Shown: in pieces, positions 15,071 to 22,923 of the stretch
Layout of the letters: each line of letters starts with the position of its first letter
Numbering within the stretch: the first letter of the stretch is position 1
Source of the DNA: a virus
DNA length: 64,000 nt
IMG/VR virus record: IMGVR_UViG_3300015245_000002
Coordinates: 1-64,000 of that record
Direction: 5' to 3' (one strand)
The notes under the pieces: generated by a model
What the model was told of the DNA's origin: nothing
Seen by the model: only the letters and a program-made list of their open reading frames with translations
Database searches by the model: none
Program-made: the position numbers and the translations under genes

Positions 15071-15181
15071 TTAAAGATTCGTAAAGGTGGTGAGCGGTGA
15101 ATCCGTGGAGCCGCAGTTCGCGGCCCACGTGTCGTTGACACGATCGACGTCGAATGCGGTGAAGCGTGGCGGACCGATCAT
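15071..15181 (-). CDS. Tiny hypothetical protein (36 aa)
   Basis: ATG 15181 overlaps the stop of the upstream gene. The peptide is polar with one Cys and a Ser/Thr-rich end (CGSTDSPLTTFTN). No motif. Confidence 0.4.
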   Translation of the reverse strand: MIGPPRFTAFDVDRVNDTWAANCGSTDSPLTTFTNL

Positions 15182-15780
15182 GCGGCGCCCTCCGGGATGT
15201 ACAGGTTTGTCGGGTTGTCCCTGTGGAGTTGGACCGCGCCGAAGATCGGGAGCTGCCCGTCGGTGTCCACAAAGCCGTACGCGCGCGTATCGAACGGGAC
15301 CGAGATCAGGTGCTCACCACGCCTCGACGGGATGCGAGCGCGCAACCTTCCACGATCAGCCAGTAGCGTGGCGAGCCGCTCAGATCGGTCGTTGATCGCG
15401 TCGACGTCGAACAGCCACAACTTCTCGTTCGGCGACGTCGTGCCACATGCTCGATTGTATAACGACTTCATTCCGGCCCAATTCGCGGTCAATGATGCCT
15501 CGACAACCATGCGTGTGAACGTCGCGCCAACCTTGGCGTAGCTGCGAGGCGCAAGCCGGGTGCACGCGCGGACCTTGGATAGGTCGCAGAGCTGCTTGAT
15601 CGTCGGCCATTGCTCTCGGAATTCTTCGGCGCTGCGGTGATAGAAAGTCCGCAGTAAGCGTACGCCGTTGTTTCCCTTGCGCTTCATCCGATCTAGCATC
15701 TCAGTGTAGATGAACGTATCACCGTCGGCGGCGGCCGGGCAGAAGCCAATTATCAGGTCTGAGTTGTCGATGGTGGTCAT
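15178..15780 (-). CDS. Primase-polymerase-like (AEP-like) hypothetical protein
   Basis: In this 200-residue protein a central LWLFDVDAIND segment gives a DxD-type acidic pair. Downstream are IPSRRGEHLISVPF, with a His on a strand, and RDNPTNLYIP at the end. This order (DxD, then xHhh, then a conserved tail) resembles archaeo-eukaryotic primase folds and a family of phage proteins of unknown role. Catalytic capability is not certain. It overlaps both neighbours by 4 bases. Confidence 0.45.
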   Translation of the reverse strand: MTTIDNSDLIIGFCPAAADGDTFIYTEMLDRMKRKGNNGVRLLRTFYHRSAEEFREQWPTIKQLCDLSKVRACTRLAPRSYAKVGATFTRMVVEASLTANWAGMKSLYNRACGTTSPNEKLWLFDVDAINDRSERLATLLADRGRLRARIPSRRGEHLISVPFDTRAYGFVDTDGQLPIFGAVQLHRDNPTNLYIPEGAA

Positions 15781-15959
15781 GACTGAATCTCCCCTTCGCA
15801 CGCCACCGGCTCATCACGCACCAGAGCGGTCCACCACCACGCGAGTGGTCCCGACATGCCGTAGTCTAGTATTCCGCGCCGCATCTGGTGTGCGATGCGG
15901 GAGAGCCGGGCATCTTCTGGTTCGCCGTTTAGGCGATCGAAGATACGCGGCGCGGTCAT
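15777..15959 (-). CDS. Hypothetical protein (60 aa)
   Basis: ATG 15959 overlaps the upstream stop. It is mostly helical (RIFDRLNGEPEDARLSRIAH) with a WWWTAL patch. Unknown. Confidence 0.55.
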   Translation of the reverse strand: MTAPRIFDRLNGEPEDARLSRIAHQMRRGILDYGMSGPLAWWWTALVRDEPVACEGEIQS

Positions 15960-16426
15960 CTCAGCCTCCATCCGCTGTGATCCAGCAGTTTGCCGTTAGG
16001 AGCGATCACGTGCAGCGCAGAGAGCCGATTCGCACGCCACTTCCTGAGCGCCATGAACGTGGTAGCCCACGTTCCGCCATGCGGCTGCGGCTCCGGTTCT
16101 AATGGCATCGAGATCATGACGCCACAGGCGGACGCAACCTCGCTGACGATCGTCGCGTTGCGCTTCATGTGCGGCAGCGGATCGCGCGTCTCGTCGCAGG
16201 TGACGTCGGCGCGATGATCGGTAGGCAGTCCGGGGTGCCCAACAATACGAACCGGACCACCTCGCGGCTCCCGACAGATCGCATGGAACTGCGCATCGCC
16301 ACCGATGCACATGCCGTGGTGCGCGGTGAATCCGTCGAGCCGAAATGTCTCACCCAGAAGCCAACGAAGCGTATCAAGCTGCGCGTCAGTCGCGCCGTAG
16401 CGGGTCGCGGTGCAGCCAACGCGCAT
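15956..16426 (-). CDS. SLOG-domain (DUF2493/YspA-like) protein
   Basis: In this 156-residue protein, MRVGCTATRYG is followed by a helix, then TAHHGMCIGGDAQFH, a late RNATIV helix, and GGTWATTFMALRK. This is the Rossmann-like SLOG pattern (HHG-x-C-x-G-x-D and a GTW turn) that binds nucleotide-derived ligands. SLOG proteins act as sensors or hydrolases in conflict systems, and short phage copies are common and unstudied. ATG 16426 shares a base with the stop of the gene before it. Confidence 0.65.
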   Translation of the reverse strand: MRVGCTATRYGATDAQLDTLRWLLGETFRLDGFTAHHGMCIGGDAQFHAICREPRGGPVRIVGHPGLPTDHRADVTCDETRDPLPHMKRNATIVSEVASACGVMISMPLEPEPQPHGGTWATTFMALRKWRANRLSALHVIAPNGKLLDHSGWRLR

Positions 16427-16593
16427 CACGCTCTCCACGGCGAGCGATACCGCTCGAACAATTGATCGATCTCCGACGCTCGAGCCGCGATGTACCCGAG
16501 CTCGTGGTGATCCGCCAGCGGCGATTGCGCGATCTCCAGCGACCGGATCCACAGTAACGCGCAATGGAAATCCACACGCACGGGGTGACTCAT
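16426..16593 (-). CDS. Small helical protein (55 aa)
   Basis: ATG 16593 overlaps the upstream stop and its TGA overlaps the SLOG gene start. It includes the segments DFHCALLWIRSLEIAQS and ASEIDQLFERYR. No family recognised. Confidence 0.5.
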   Translation of the reverse strand: MSHPVRVDFHCALLWIRSLEIAQSPLADHHELGYIAARASEIDQLFERYRSPWRA

Positions 16594-16838
16594 TGGTTAG
16601 CTCCGTTCACCGCGCGCAACTGTGCTAGCTGCCGAGCACTCCACTGCGCGGCGAGGCGCGCCTCGTAGGCTTCAATTCGGTGCAGATTGCGCTCGCGGCG
16701 AAGCGCAGCGATGCTGTGTTGGGCGCTCGCCAACGACTCGCGAAGTGCACTGACGTTGCGGAGCGTACGCAGATACATGATCAGTACACCTAGCACTAGG
16801 CCGGCCAATACGAAACAGAACGCGCTCAGAGCGATCAT
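16590..16838 (-). CDS. Membrane-anchored coiled coil (82 aa)
   Basis: An N-terminal membrane helix (MIALSAFCFVLAGLVLGVLI) is followed by a charged coiled coil (ALRRERNLHRIEAYEA). Size and order match the protein at 20180-20428, and both follow genes with an HTH or small membrane protein. Possible spanin or entry-exclusion-like role, but unproven. Confidence 0.6.
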   Translation of the reverse strand: MIALSAFCFVLAGLVLGVLIMYLRTLRNVSALRESLASAQHSIAALRRERNLHRIEAYEARLAAQWSARQLAQLRAVNGANQ

Positions 16839-17269
16839 GGCTGGCTCTCCACTGCTACTCTCAGACGCCGCATATCATCGAGCAGCGTCGGACGTGACTG
16901 CGCGCGCCGCTGGCGGATCTCGAGCTGGATCTCGGTGCGCGCCTGACGCGCCTCGGTGAGGCGATCTCCGATCGAGTCCCTGGCCGTCTCCAGTCGCGCG
17001 ATGTCCTCGGCGATTGCATCATCGGCTTGACGGAGCTCGGCGATTCGACTGATGTTGGGCTCCTGACAGTCCGTTCCCTGCTCGATACCGAGGGCATCGT
17101 TGATCTGGTCGACCAGCGCGCTCCGATCGACCTTTCCGGCGAGCAGCATGCAGACCTGCGCATGGCTTACGTTCGACCTCCGCGCCAAGTCTCGCCGCGA
17201 CATCCTCCGCTCCTCGATAGCCTCGGAGACCGTGCGGCGCCATTCTTCGGTGACCTCGGTGATGGTCAC
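16835..17269 (-). CDS. XRE-type HTH protein with coiled coil
   Basis: In this 144-residue protein, residues 12-62 (SEAIEERRMSRRDLARRS, SHAQVCMLLAGK) are a helix-turn-helix of the Cro/XRE type, followed by a long helical region (EDIARLETARDSIG) likely to dimerise. Probable transcription regulator of nearby leftward genes. The start is GTG 17269. Confidence 0.7.
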   Translation of the reverse strand: MTITEVTEEWRRTVSEAIEERRMSRRDLARRSNVSHAQVCMLLAGKVDRSALVDQINDALGIEQGTDCQEPNISRIAELRQADDAIAEDIARLETARDSIGDRLTEARQARTEIQLEIRQRRAQSRPTLLDDMRRLRVAVESQP

Positions 17270-18267
17270 GGGGCCCTCATGATCGTACTGGAGTCGGAGG
17301 TCGTGGTCGGCAGTCGCGGTGCGTGTGGACGCGCCTCGATCATCGCGATCGCGCCGTGCAACGAGACGAAGGTCCGGTTCACCGAGCGCTGCATGGCGCC
17401 GATCTCGTCGTCTCGATCCGTAACCGAGATCTTGACTGCGAGCTCGCTGGTGTCCGGGCTCTGGCTCACTCGATCCATCTCGGTCGAGAGCGCGACGAGC
17501 GGACGGATCATGCGCCGACTCAGCAGAAACATCCCTGCGATAGCCAGCAGTACGAGCGCGCCGAACGTTACCGACAGTCGCATGATCAGGTCATTGCGCT
17601 GCGCCGTGATCCGGTCCTGCGATACGCCGACACGGAACGCGCCCCAGTGCTGCCCATGGACGAAGATCGGCGCGGCAACGTCCCAGGCCAGTTCTCCGGT
17701 GTCGCGGGGGTATTGCTGGACGAGCACACCAGATCCGGCGTAGCCAGCAGCCGCGACAGGCTCCGCGCCCGGGTAGATCATCTTGCCTCGAGACAGCTGA
17801 GGGTCGGTAGCGTCCCCTTTCGGTGGTCCGTCCTGACGAGAATTCGTCGTCGGAACATAGCCGCCGCTGGCACCCGACTCCAGGCGGATCCGCATCATTC
17901 CCGAAGCGAACAGGCAGTCACTACACGAGCCGACTACCGCGTCCTCGATCTGCTGGATCCCGTGCGAGTCCGTGTAATCGGACAGCAGCGATCGATACCT
18001 GGCGTGCTCGACCTTGACCGAGAATTTGATCTCATCGAGCCGTGGGTGCACGACGTCATCGATCGTCAGCTTACCCGCCTCGACTGCATCGTCGAGGAGT
18101 CGACCATACGCCGCGGCGCTGGCGAGGGCCGTGGTTTGCGCATCCTTGACACGAGCCCCTGTGACCACGTCCATTTCCCGGGCCGTCACGGCGGCACCGG
18201 CCATGGCGAGGAGTAGGAGCATGATCGCAGCGGAGAATACGGAGAGGCGTACGGAGATTCGCTTCAT
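17266..18267 (-). CDS. Chemoreceptor-like membrane protein with HAMP domain, no signalling domain
   Basis: In this 333-residue protein, membrane helix 1 is at about residues 8-30 and a periplasmic sensor domain spans about 31-215 (containing VGSCSDCLF and AWDVAAPIFVHGQHWGAFRVG). Membrane helix 2 (FGALVLLAIAGMFLL) and a HAMP linker (MIRPLVALSTEMDRVSQ, then DEIGAMQRSVN) follow. The layout matches methyl-accepting chemotaxis proteins, but the protein ends right after HAMP. It could heterodimerise with host receptors and alter signalling (inference). An ATG at 18267 is preferred to an upstream GTG. Confidence 0.75.
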   Translation of the reverse strand: MKRISVRLSVFSAAIMLLLLAMAGAAVTAREMDVVTGARVKDAQTTALASAAAYGRLLDDAVEAGKLTIDDVVHPRLDEIKFSVKVEHARYRSLLSDYTDSHGIQQIEDAVVGSCSDCLFASGMMRIRLESGASGGYVPTTNSRQDGPPKGDATDPQLSRGKMIYPGAEPVAAAGYAGSGVLVQQYPRDTGELAWDVAAPIFVHGQHWGAFRVGVSQDRITAQRNDLIMRLSVTFGALVLLAIAGMFLLSRRMIRPLVALSTEMDRVSQSPDTSELAVKISVTDRDDEIGAMQRSVNRTFVSLHGAIAMIEARPHAPRLPTTTSDSSTIMRAP

Positions 18268-18695
18268 GGGATCTTTCTGGCGCGATAGGAGTCGAAGCAG
18301 GTGCATCGCGCCGACACGCAACCATGGTCACACAGTCGCATCGTCTCCACCATCGGAACGACGTCATCAATGTGGTCGACACCGGTCTGATTCACGACGT
18401 GACGGATCGTTGCGCTGGCGGCGCGGAACTCTTCGCGTAGCCCGCGGATATCATCGGACGTGACCGTCGCCGGATCGCGATCGCCATGCGTCTCGTCGAG
18501 GTAGGCCAACTGTAGCGCGCGGAGAGCGTACTCCGCAGCAAGCGCGCGACCGCGCCAGTCCTGAGTCGGCTCCTCGCACCTGTCGTGGCGGTTCCAGAGG
18601 CGCCAGCACAAGTGCTGGCCGTCACCTTCCGGAATCGTGTCGTAGTCTGCCTGCGTTGCCGTTGACTTATCGCAGTTTTCGCAGCGGTCAGCCAT
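18264..18695 (-). CDS. Cys-rich hypothetical protein (143 aa)
   Basis: The CENCDKS and CRLWNRHDRC spacing at the N-terminus and CDHGCVSARCTC at the end suggest metal sites, with helices between. It overlaps the receptor-like gene by 4 bases. Function unknown. Confidence 0.6.
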   Translation of the reverse strand: MADRCENCDKSTATQADYDTIPEGDGQHLCWRLWNRHDRCEEPTQDWRGRALAAEYALRALQLAYLDETHGDRDPATVTSDDIRGLREEFRAASATIRHVVNQTGVDHIDDVVPMVETMRLCDHGCVSARCTCFDSYRARKIP

Positions 18696-18885
18696 GGGGC
18701 ACCTCAAACGGACGACGCCAGGCCAGTTCGAGCCCGCCGGCGATCGACAGGTTGGCCAGCAACACGGTCAGGTCGTAGTCGGTCTCATAGCGGATCGCCT
18801 TCATGCCTGGCCCGGTGAGCACCCACTCGGCGCGGTGCCAGATAGCCGGATCGTCGCCGTAGGTCGTGCTGGTGATGATGTTCAC
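18688..18885 (-). CDS. Hypothetical protein (65 aa)
   Basis: ATG 18885 overlaps the MazG-like stop. It has the segment AEWVLTGPGMKAIRYE and a hydrophobic helix (LTVLLANLSIAGG). No family known. Confidence 0.55.
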   Translation of the reverse strand: MNIITSTTYGDDPAIWHRAEWVLTGPGMKAIRYETDYDLTVLLANLSIAGGLELAWRRPFEVPHG

Positions 18886-19286
18886 GGCTCCTCCTTGACG
18901 TGCTGGCCGTGGCCGTCTCCTGCGGTGCTCCAGCGGCGTGCCCGGTTGATCGCCATCTTGGCGTCGACTAGGTCAACCTGCTCTTGCCCGTGTGCGCCTG
19001 GGATGCCTGCGAGCACGATCTGCACGTCGGCTACCTCGGTGCCAGCGCGCGGATCGTTGTCGTCGATGATCAGCGCTTCGATCAGCTCGGCGAGTTCCTC
19101 GGCGGCGCGGATCGCACGGGATAGATTGGGGCGAAGGACGGCTGGCTCGTCGACGATCGCAGTCTTGGCGTGCCACATTGCGCCGCGCATCGCCTCATCG
19201 CTGCGATCGACACGCTCCCATGTCGTGGTGGCCGGACCGAACGTCTCGTTCTGCCACTGCGCGATAGATGCGGTGGTTTCCTTCAC
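18882..19286 (-). CDS. MazG-like nucleotide pyrophosphohydrolase
   Basis: In this 134-residue protein the second helix holds AAEELAELIEAL (the ExxE metal site) and the next GTEVADVQIVL (ExxD), as in the all-alpha NTP-pyrophosphatase fold. It should hydrolyse (d)NTPs to NMP and pyrophosphate. Phage copies are thought to tune nucleotide or ppGpp pools. GTG 19286 overlaps the preceding stop (GTGA). Confidence 0.65.
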   Translation of the reverse strand: MKETTASIAQWQNETFGPATTTWERVDRSDEAMRGAMWHAKTAIVDEPAVLRPNLSRAIRAAEELAELIEALIIDDNDPRAGTEVADVQIVLAGIPGAHGQEQVDLVDAKMAINRARRWSTAGDGHGQHVKEEP

Positions 19287-19666
19287 GTCCTCACCTCTTC
19301 CTGTGCCGCGAACGCAATCACGGCCTGCCCCGCTTCGGTCAGCGGATGATGCCGCTTCGGGGCCTTGGAGGCGGCCCAACTCTGACCCGTTGGTCCCGGC
19401 TCCGGCGACGGCTCGATCCATCCGAGGCGTAGGAATGCGCGGCGCATCGCCGATGGGATCCTGCGAGTCGGATCGGCATGAAGTCTCCGAAGCATCTCGA
19501 GCCGCCCCGGGTTGAGCTCTGGCGCGAATCTCGACGCAGCCATACGCTCGGTGTGACACGACACCATCGGCTCTCCACCTGTCGATACGCAATGGTCGAA
19601 CATCGCCGAGCCGCAGTGGGCGCAGGCGACGCGGCGTCCAGTGCTGGCGATTGAGGTTCCGCTCAT
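19283..19666 (-). CDS. Zinc-ribbon plus winged-helix-like protein (127 aa)
   Basis: CAHCGSAMFDHC gives a metal knuckle near the start. The remainder (MLRRLHADP, RRAFLRLGWI, HPLTEAGQAVIA) looks like a MarR-type winged helix. Possible regulator. ATG 19666 overlaps the upstream stop. Confidence 0.55.
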   Translation of the reverse strand: MSGTSIASTGRRVACAHCGSAMFDHCVSTGGEPMVSCHTERMAASRFAPELNPGRLEMLRRLHADPTRRIPSAMRRAFLRLGWIEPSPEPGPTGQSWAASKAPKRHHPLTEAGQAVIAFAAQEEVRT

Positions 19667-20037
19667 GGGCGGACCGCGGAGAGCGCCATGGCGAGTCGCT
19701 CCCCTTCTGGGGTGCCGGCCACGGAGTCGCGCCATGCCAGCGCCGCGGCCACGATCTCGAGCAGCGCCGGTGCAGCGTTGCGAAGGTCGGCGATCGCGAT
19801 GGCATCGGAGGCGACGCCGAATGGAGAATTGCAGCAACCGCAGCCACCGATCACGAGCGTAGCAGCGGTTCCCTGCTTGCTGTCATCGACAGTAATACTG
19901 ACGTCTTCGGCGCTCGATGGCGCGATTTCGGTGTAGACAAGCTTCTCATTCATCTCGTACTGCCATGAGCCAGCCTTCCAGGGACCGGCGGTCATGCTGG
20001 CTACGGACCGCTGCAATTCGTCGATGCTCGGCATCAT
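19663..20037 (-). CDS. Ead/Ea22-like protein (124 aa)
   Basis: DLRNAAPALLEIVAAALAWRD matches the signature of early-region Ead/Ea22 proteins and echoes the gene at 9803. The N-terminal part starts MMPSIDELQRSVASMTAGPW. Role unknown. Confidence 0.6.
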   Translation of the reverse strand: MMPSIDELQRSVASMTAGPWKAGSWQYEMNEKLVYTEIAPSSAEDVSITVDDSKQGTAATLVIGGCGCCNSPFGVASDAIAIADLRNAAPALLEIVAAALAWRDSVAGTPEGERLAMALSAVRP

Positions 20038-20183
20038 GTCGTCTCTCCTTTGTCGGCCGTCGCTGGCGTCTGCTGCGCCCTCACGCCAGCCTCGAACCCT
20101 CGTCTGTGTGCCATCGCGAACAGGTACGTGTCCGCGATCCACACGGCGCCGACAGACACCGGAATCCACCACCAATGAATCAC
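20034..20183 (-). CDS. Small membrane protein (49 aa)
   Basis: GTG 20183 overlaps the upstream stop. A Trp-rich hydrophobic helix (HWWWIPVSVGAVWI) is followed by a polar tail. Probably one membrane pass. Function unknown. Confidence 0.5.
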   Translation of the reverse strand: MIHWWWIPVSVGAVWIADTYLFAMAHRRGFEAGVRAQQTPATADKGETT

Positions 20184-20428
20184 GCCTCACCGCCATGTGG
20201 TCGCCCAGGCGTCAGCCAGCTCTGCGCCGCGATGGAAGCGGACAAGCGGGCGTTCTCAGCCTCCAACTCGCAAACACGCCTCGCGGACCATTCCGCGCTG
20301 GCGAACCTCACCGCTGCCGCGAAGCGTTCCTCGCGGAGGTCGATGCGCAGCGCGGTGATGATGCGAGCCGATGACCGGATGGCTTGCAGCGCGACGAGGA
20401 GCGACAGGATGGCGAGGAGCGCGATCAT
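20180..20428 (-). CDS. Membrane-anchored coiled coil (82 aa)
   Basis: An N-terminal membrane helix (MIALLAILSLLVALQ) and a charged helix (RRVCELEAENARLSAS) follow the same plan and length as the protein at 16590-16838. The pair likely arose by duplication within the array. Confidence 0.6.
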   Translation of the reverse strand: MIALLAILSLLVALQAIRSSARIITALRIDLREERFAAAVRFASAEWSARRVCELEAENARLSASIAAQSWLTPGRPHGGEA

Positions 20429-20724
20429 CAGGTGCCGCCCAGGATCCGAGAGATCACGGCGCGGGCTGCGTTGACCATAGACGTGTGTTTCCTGGACACG
20501 CTGTCGACGCAGCCGGCGACCGGGTTGTTACAGATCAGGCGATCGGCGTATCTGAGCGCGTCGATGTCTGTGTCGGACAGTACAGATCGATCGTCGAGGC
20601 GTAACAGCAGTGCATCCCGCTCCGCCACCAACGCCGCGGCGACCTGATGCGCATGATCGAGCTGAGCCGACATCTCCGCGACCGCCTGTACGTGTTCGCA
20701 TCTCTCGTCGACGATGATAGTCAC
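20428..20724 (-). CDS. Helical hypothetical protein (98 aa)
   Basis: The start is GTG 20724 with GGAGG upstream. A coiled-coil N-terminus (AEMSAQLDHAHQVAAALVAE) is followed by a more compact end with two Cys. Unknown. Confidence 0.5.
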   Translation of the reverse strand: MTIIVDERCEHVQAVAEMSAQLDHAHQVAAALVAERDALLLRLDDRSVLSDTDIDALRYADRLICNNPVAGCVDSVSRKHTSMVNAARAVISRILGGT

Positions 20725-20975
20725 TGCGGCTCCTCCGTGCCGCACACGTCGCTGCCTCCGCCGCCGAGTGTGCCGCCGCCGCCGCCGGGCGGCCACGGAC
20801 ACACCGCTGGGCAACTCGCTCCGCCAGATCGACCGCCGCATCCGTCACTGCATGTGGCGTAGAAGGTGACCGGGACGGTCTGCGGTCCAGCGCCCCGCAC
20901 GCCGCCAAGACTGGCAGACGCCAGGAGACGGATGGTGTCGGAATTCAGGTGCAACTTCTTGTCGTGTCGCTTCAT
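20721..20975 (-). CDS. RiPP-like Cys/Gly-rich precursor peptide (84 aa)
   Basis: The leader-like start MKRHDKKLHLNSDTIRLL and LGGVRG precede a core rich in Cys (six) and Gly (TCSDGCGG, CPAVCPWPPGGGGG). The pattern L-x-L-x3-T-[IV]-R-x-L followed by a Gly-Gly turn is typical of class I lanthipeptide-like or GG-leader precursors. Related leaders occur at 5989-6132 and 21225-21479. No LanB/LanC or protease-transporter gene is seen in the window. Confidence 0.55.
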   Translation of the reverse strand: MKRHDKKLHLNSDTIRLLASASLGGVRGAGPQTVPVTFYATCSDGCGGRSGGASCPAVCPWPPGGGGGTLGGGGSDVCGTEEPQ

Positions 20976-21220
20976 TTGATCCCCATCGAGATTGTTTCAA
21001 TCAGTTGCATGATCGGCACCCCTGTATTCCTGGAGCAAGCGGACAACCTTGCGTACGTATCGCCCGACACCGATATGCTGCCGCGTGTGGATCGGTTGTG
21101 TGGCGATCGCTGCATCACGGCTCCGCACCGAGGACATGGCGCCGATGGTGCAGCGAGCCCCAGGGTGCTGACGCTGATGCGCCCGTGACTGGGGCAAGTA
21201 TATTTGGCCGGTCCGCTCAT
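20972..21220 (-). CDS. Zinc ribbon fused to RHH-like region (82 aa)
   Basis: The N-terminus has CPSHG and CPRCG pairs, a zinc ribbon. Residues 47-82 (SISVSGDTYARLS, TGVPIMQLIETI) have the strand-helix-helix form of a ribbon-helix-helix. It sits between the two Cys-rich leader peptides and overlaps one of them by 4 bases, so it may regulate them (inference). Confidence 0.5.
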   Translation of the reverse strand: MSGPAKYTCPSHGRISVSTLGLAAPSAPCPRCGAVMQRSPHNRSTRGSISVSGDTYARLSACSRNTGVPIMQLIETISMGIK

Positions 21221-21224
21221 GACG

Positions 21225-21479
21225 CTACGGAGATCCGCCGTTGCCGCAGTCGAGCGACGCAGCGTTGCACGTCGGCATGTTCACCGACATGAACTGGCAC
21301 TGATTCGCTGTGCATGCAGCATCGAAGCTGTTGCAAGTCATGACCCGCGAGCAGTCGCAGGTTGCACCGAACGTTGGGTTCGGCACGGATGCGCCGCCCC
21401 ATGCCCTGCCGAGCTGCGGAGAGGTCAGTGAGCGGACCGCTTCTTTTCGAAGGTGTAGCCTTTGGGAGATCTTGTGCAT
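21225..21479 (-). CDS. RiPP-like Cys-rich precursor peptide (84 aa)
   Basis: ATG 21479 has AGAGGA upstream. The leader-like segment RLHLRKEAVRSL, then LGRAWGG, is followed by a core with six Cys (GATCDCSRVMTC, AACTANQC, DCGNGG). Leader spacing matches the peptide at 5989-6132 closely (LGRA-x-GG in both). It is likely a secreted or modified Cys-rich peptide, or a non-catalytic mimic of one. Confidence 0.55.
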   Translation of the reverse strand: MHKISQRLHLRKEAVRSLTSPQLGRAWGGASVPNPTFGATCDCSRVMTCNSFDAACTANQCQFMSVNMPTCNAASLDCGNGGSP

Positions 21480-21487
21480 GTTGTCCT

Positions 21488-22609
21488 CTAAAACGGTGAA
21501 TCTGCCACTGGTTCGTCGTCAGTCGTGACGAGCTGCGGCTTGGTGTCGTATTCCTCGATCACTGTCGTAGACTTGCGCTCGGATCCGCCGGCGGCCCGAA
21601 CCGCCTCGATCACGGCCTTCGCCGCGCCGCGCTTGCCCTTGAGCGCCGCGTCGAGCCGAGTCTTCGTGGCGACACGCGCGACCGCAGCGTCGGCCGTTGC
21701 TTGGTCGTGCAGCCGCTTGACGGTCTCGTAGACCACGTCACCGTCGAGCTTTTCGTTGCCGAGCTTGTGGTGCGGGCCGAATGTCTTGCCTAAGCGCAGT
21801 TGGATCGGTCGCTCAGCGGCCCGCGCATGCAACGCGGCGTTGAGCCTTGATACAACAATCTTGATCCGCTGCAGTAATTCATACGCCTCCGCCGCTTCGG
21901 TGTCGTCCTGGAACGGGATCATCGCTTCGATGCGTACCGCGATCTCTCCGGTTCCAGCCTGAATCGCGAGTGCTTTTTGTTCGGGGCACGACAAAAACGC
22001 GTGGCAGTATTTGCAGTGTGGTCCGGTACGCAACGTTTTGTCGGTTGAAATCAACATGTCCCGCAACCGAACGAAATGAGCGTCGAGTTCGAGCACGCCA
22101 AGTGTAGCGATGTCAGCAGGAAGCCACGACGCACCGAGATAGACGATTGCTACGGTGACCTCGTCACGACCAGAAGCTCGAGCAACCGCGAGCGCTGCGC
22201 ATGCGAGCTGCCGGTTGTCGGCTGCGGACGTGACTCGCTCAAAGCCCTTGTAGTCCACGACGAGGATTCGCCGCTCGCCGTAGACGATCAGGTCAATCGT
22301 CCCAGGGATCTCGAACGGTCGAAGTCCGGTGTAGTCGCGCCATGCGATGTGACCAAGAGCGCGCGCCGTGTCGTCGCTGGTGTCGATCGCCATGGCACAT
22401 TCAGCCGACAGAACATCGCCGGGCTCGAGGAGCTTGCGTACCTGCCACGGAAGATCTTCGTTCGCGCCAAGCACCACCGCCGCTTCCGCATCCCCGTGCC
22501 GATCGTTGCCCTGATCAGCATACGTCGTGTGGTAGTCGTGCTGCGGCAGGTGAGCGGAGCCTGGGCATGCCAGGACGCGCTCCACGGACGAAAACGAATG
22601 ACGGATCAT
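21488..22609 (-). CDS. Cas4/RecB-like PD-(D/E)XK exonuclease (DUF2800-like)
   Basis: In this 373-residue protein, Cys15 (VLACPGS) pairs with a later CKYCHAFLSC cluster, the four-Cys iron-sulfur arrangement of Cas4/AddB-type nucleases. The active site is GTIDLIVYG followed by ILVVDYKGF (D...DxK). It would degrade one DNA strand to feed the RecT annealase encoded just upstream in the operon. The remaining C-terminus is Ala/Lys-rich and helical. ATG 22609 is chosen because homologous sequence begins there. Confidence 0.75.
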   Translation of the reverse strand: MIRHSFSSVERVLACPGSAHLPQHDYHTTYADQGNDRHGDAEAAVVLGANEDLPWQVRKLLEPGDVLSAECAMAIDTSDDTARALGHIAWRDYTGLRPFEIPGTIDLIVYGERRILVVDYKGFERVTSAADNRQLACAALAVARASGRDEVTVAIVYLGASWLPADIATLGVLELDAHFVRLRDMLISTDKTLRTGPHCKYCHAFLSCPEQKALAIQAGTGEIAVRIEAMIPFQDDTEAAEAYELLQRIKIVVSRLNAALHARAAERPIQLRLGKTFGPHHKLGNEKLDGDVVYETVKRLHDQATADAAVARVATKTRLDAALKGKRGAAKAVIEAVRAAGGSERKSTTVIEEYDTKPQLVTTDDEPVADSPF

Positions 22610-22611
22610 GG

Positions 22612-22923
22612 CTACGGCGCCTCGGTCCAGGAGCTCGGCGCCTCTTGGTCCACGACGAGTCTGTCGTGATGTTCCAGCGCGTCGCACAGCACGCCAATCA
22701 CCTCTCCTTCGTTGCGCATGGCGATCGCCTTTCTGACCGCCTGCAGTACGACGCGCGCTGCATCGAGCTCGTTCATGATCGAGCGCAGCGCGTTCGATGC
22801 CTCGCCTTGCGGAGGATGCCAATGTTCGTCGTATCGCAGGATGCTGACCCTATAGTCACCAGATGGGACGACGAAGGTGAACTTGCCTCCATCAACACGG
22901 ACACGGCGATCCTGATTGTTCAC
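22612..22923 (-). CDS. Hypothetical protein (103 aa) between nuclease and RecT
   Basis: GTG 22923 overlaps the RecT stop. A beta-rich start (VRVDGGKFTFVVPSGDYRV) is followed by a helix (NALRSIMNELDAARVVLQ). Position suggests an accessory of recombination. No family recognised. Confidence 0.55.
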   Translation of the reverse strand: MNNQDRRVRVDGGKFTFVVPSGDYRVSILRYDEHWHPPQGEASNALRSIMNELDAARVVLQAVRKAIAMRNEGEVIGVLCDALEHHDRLVVDQEAPSSWTEAP

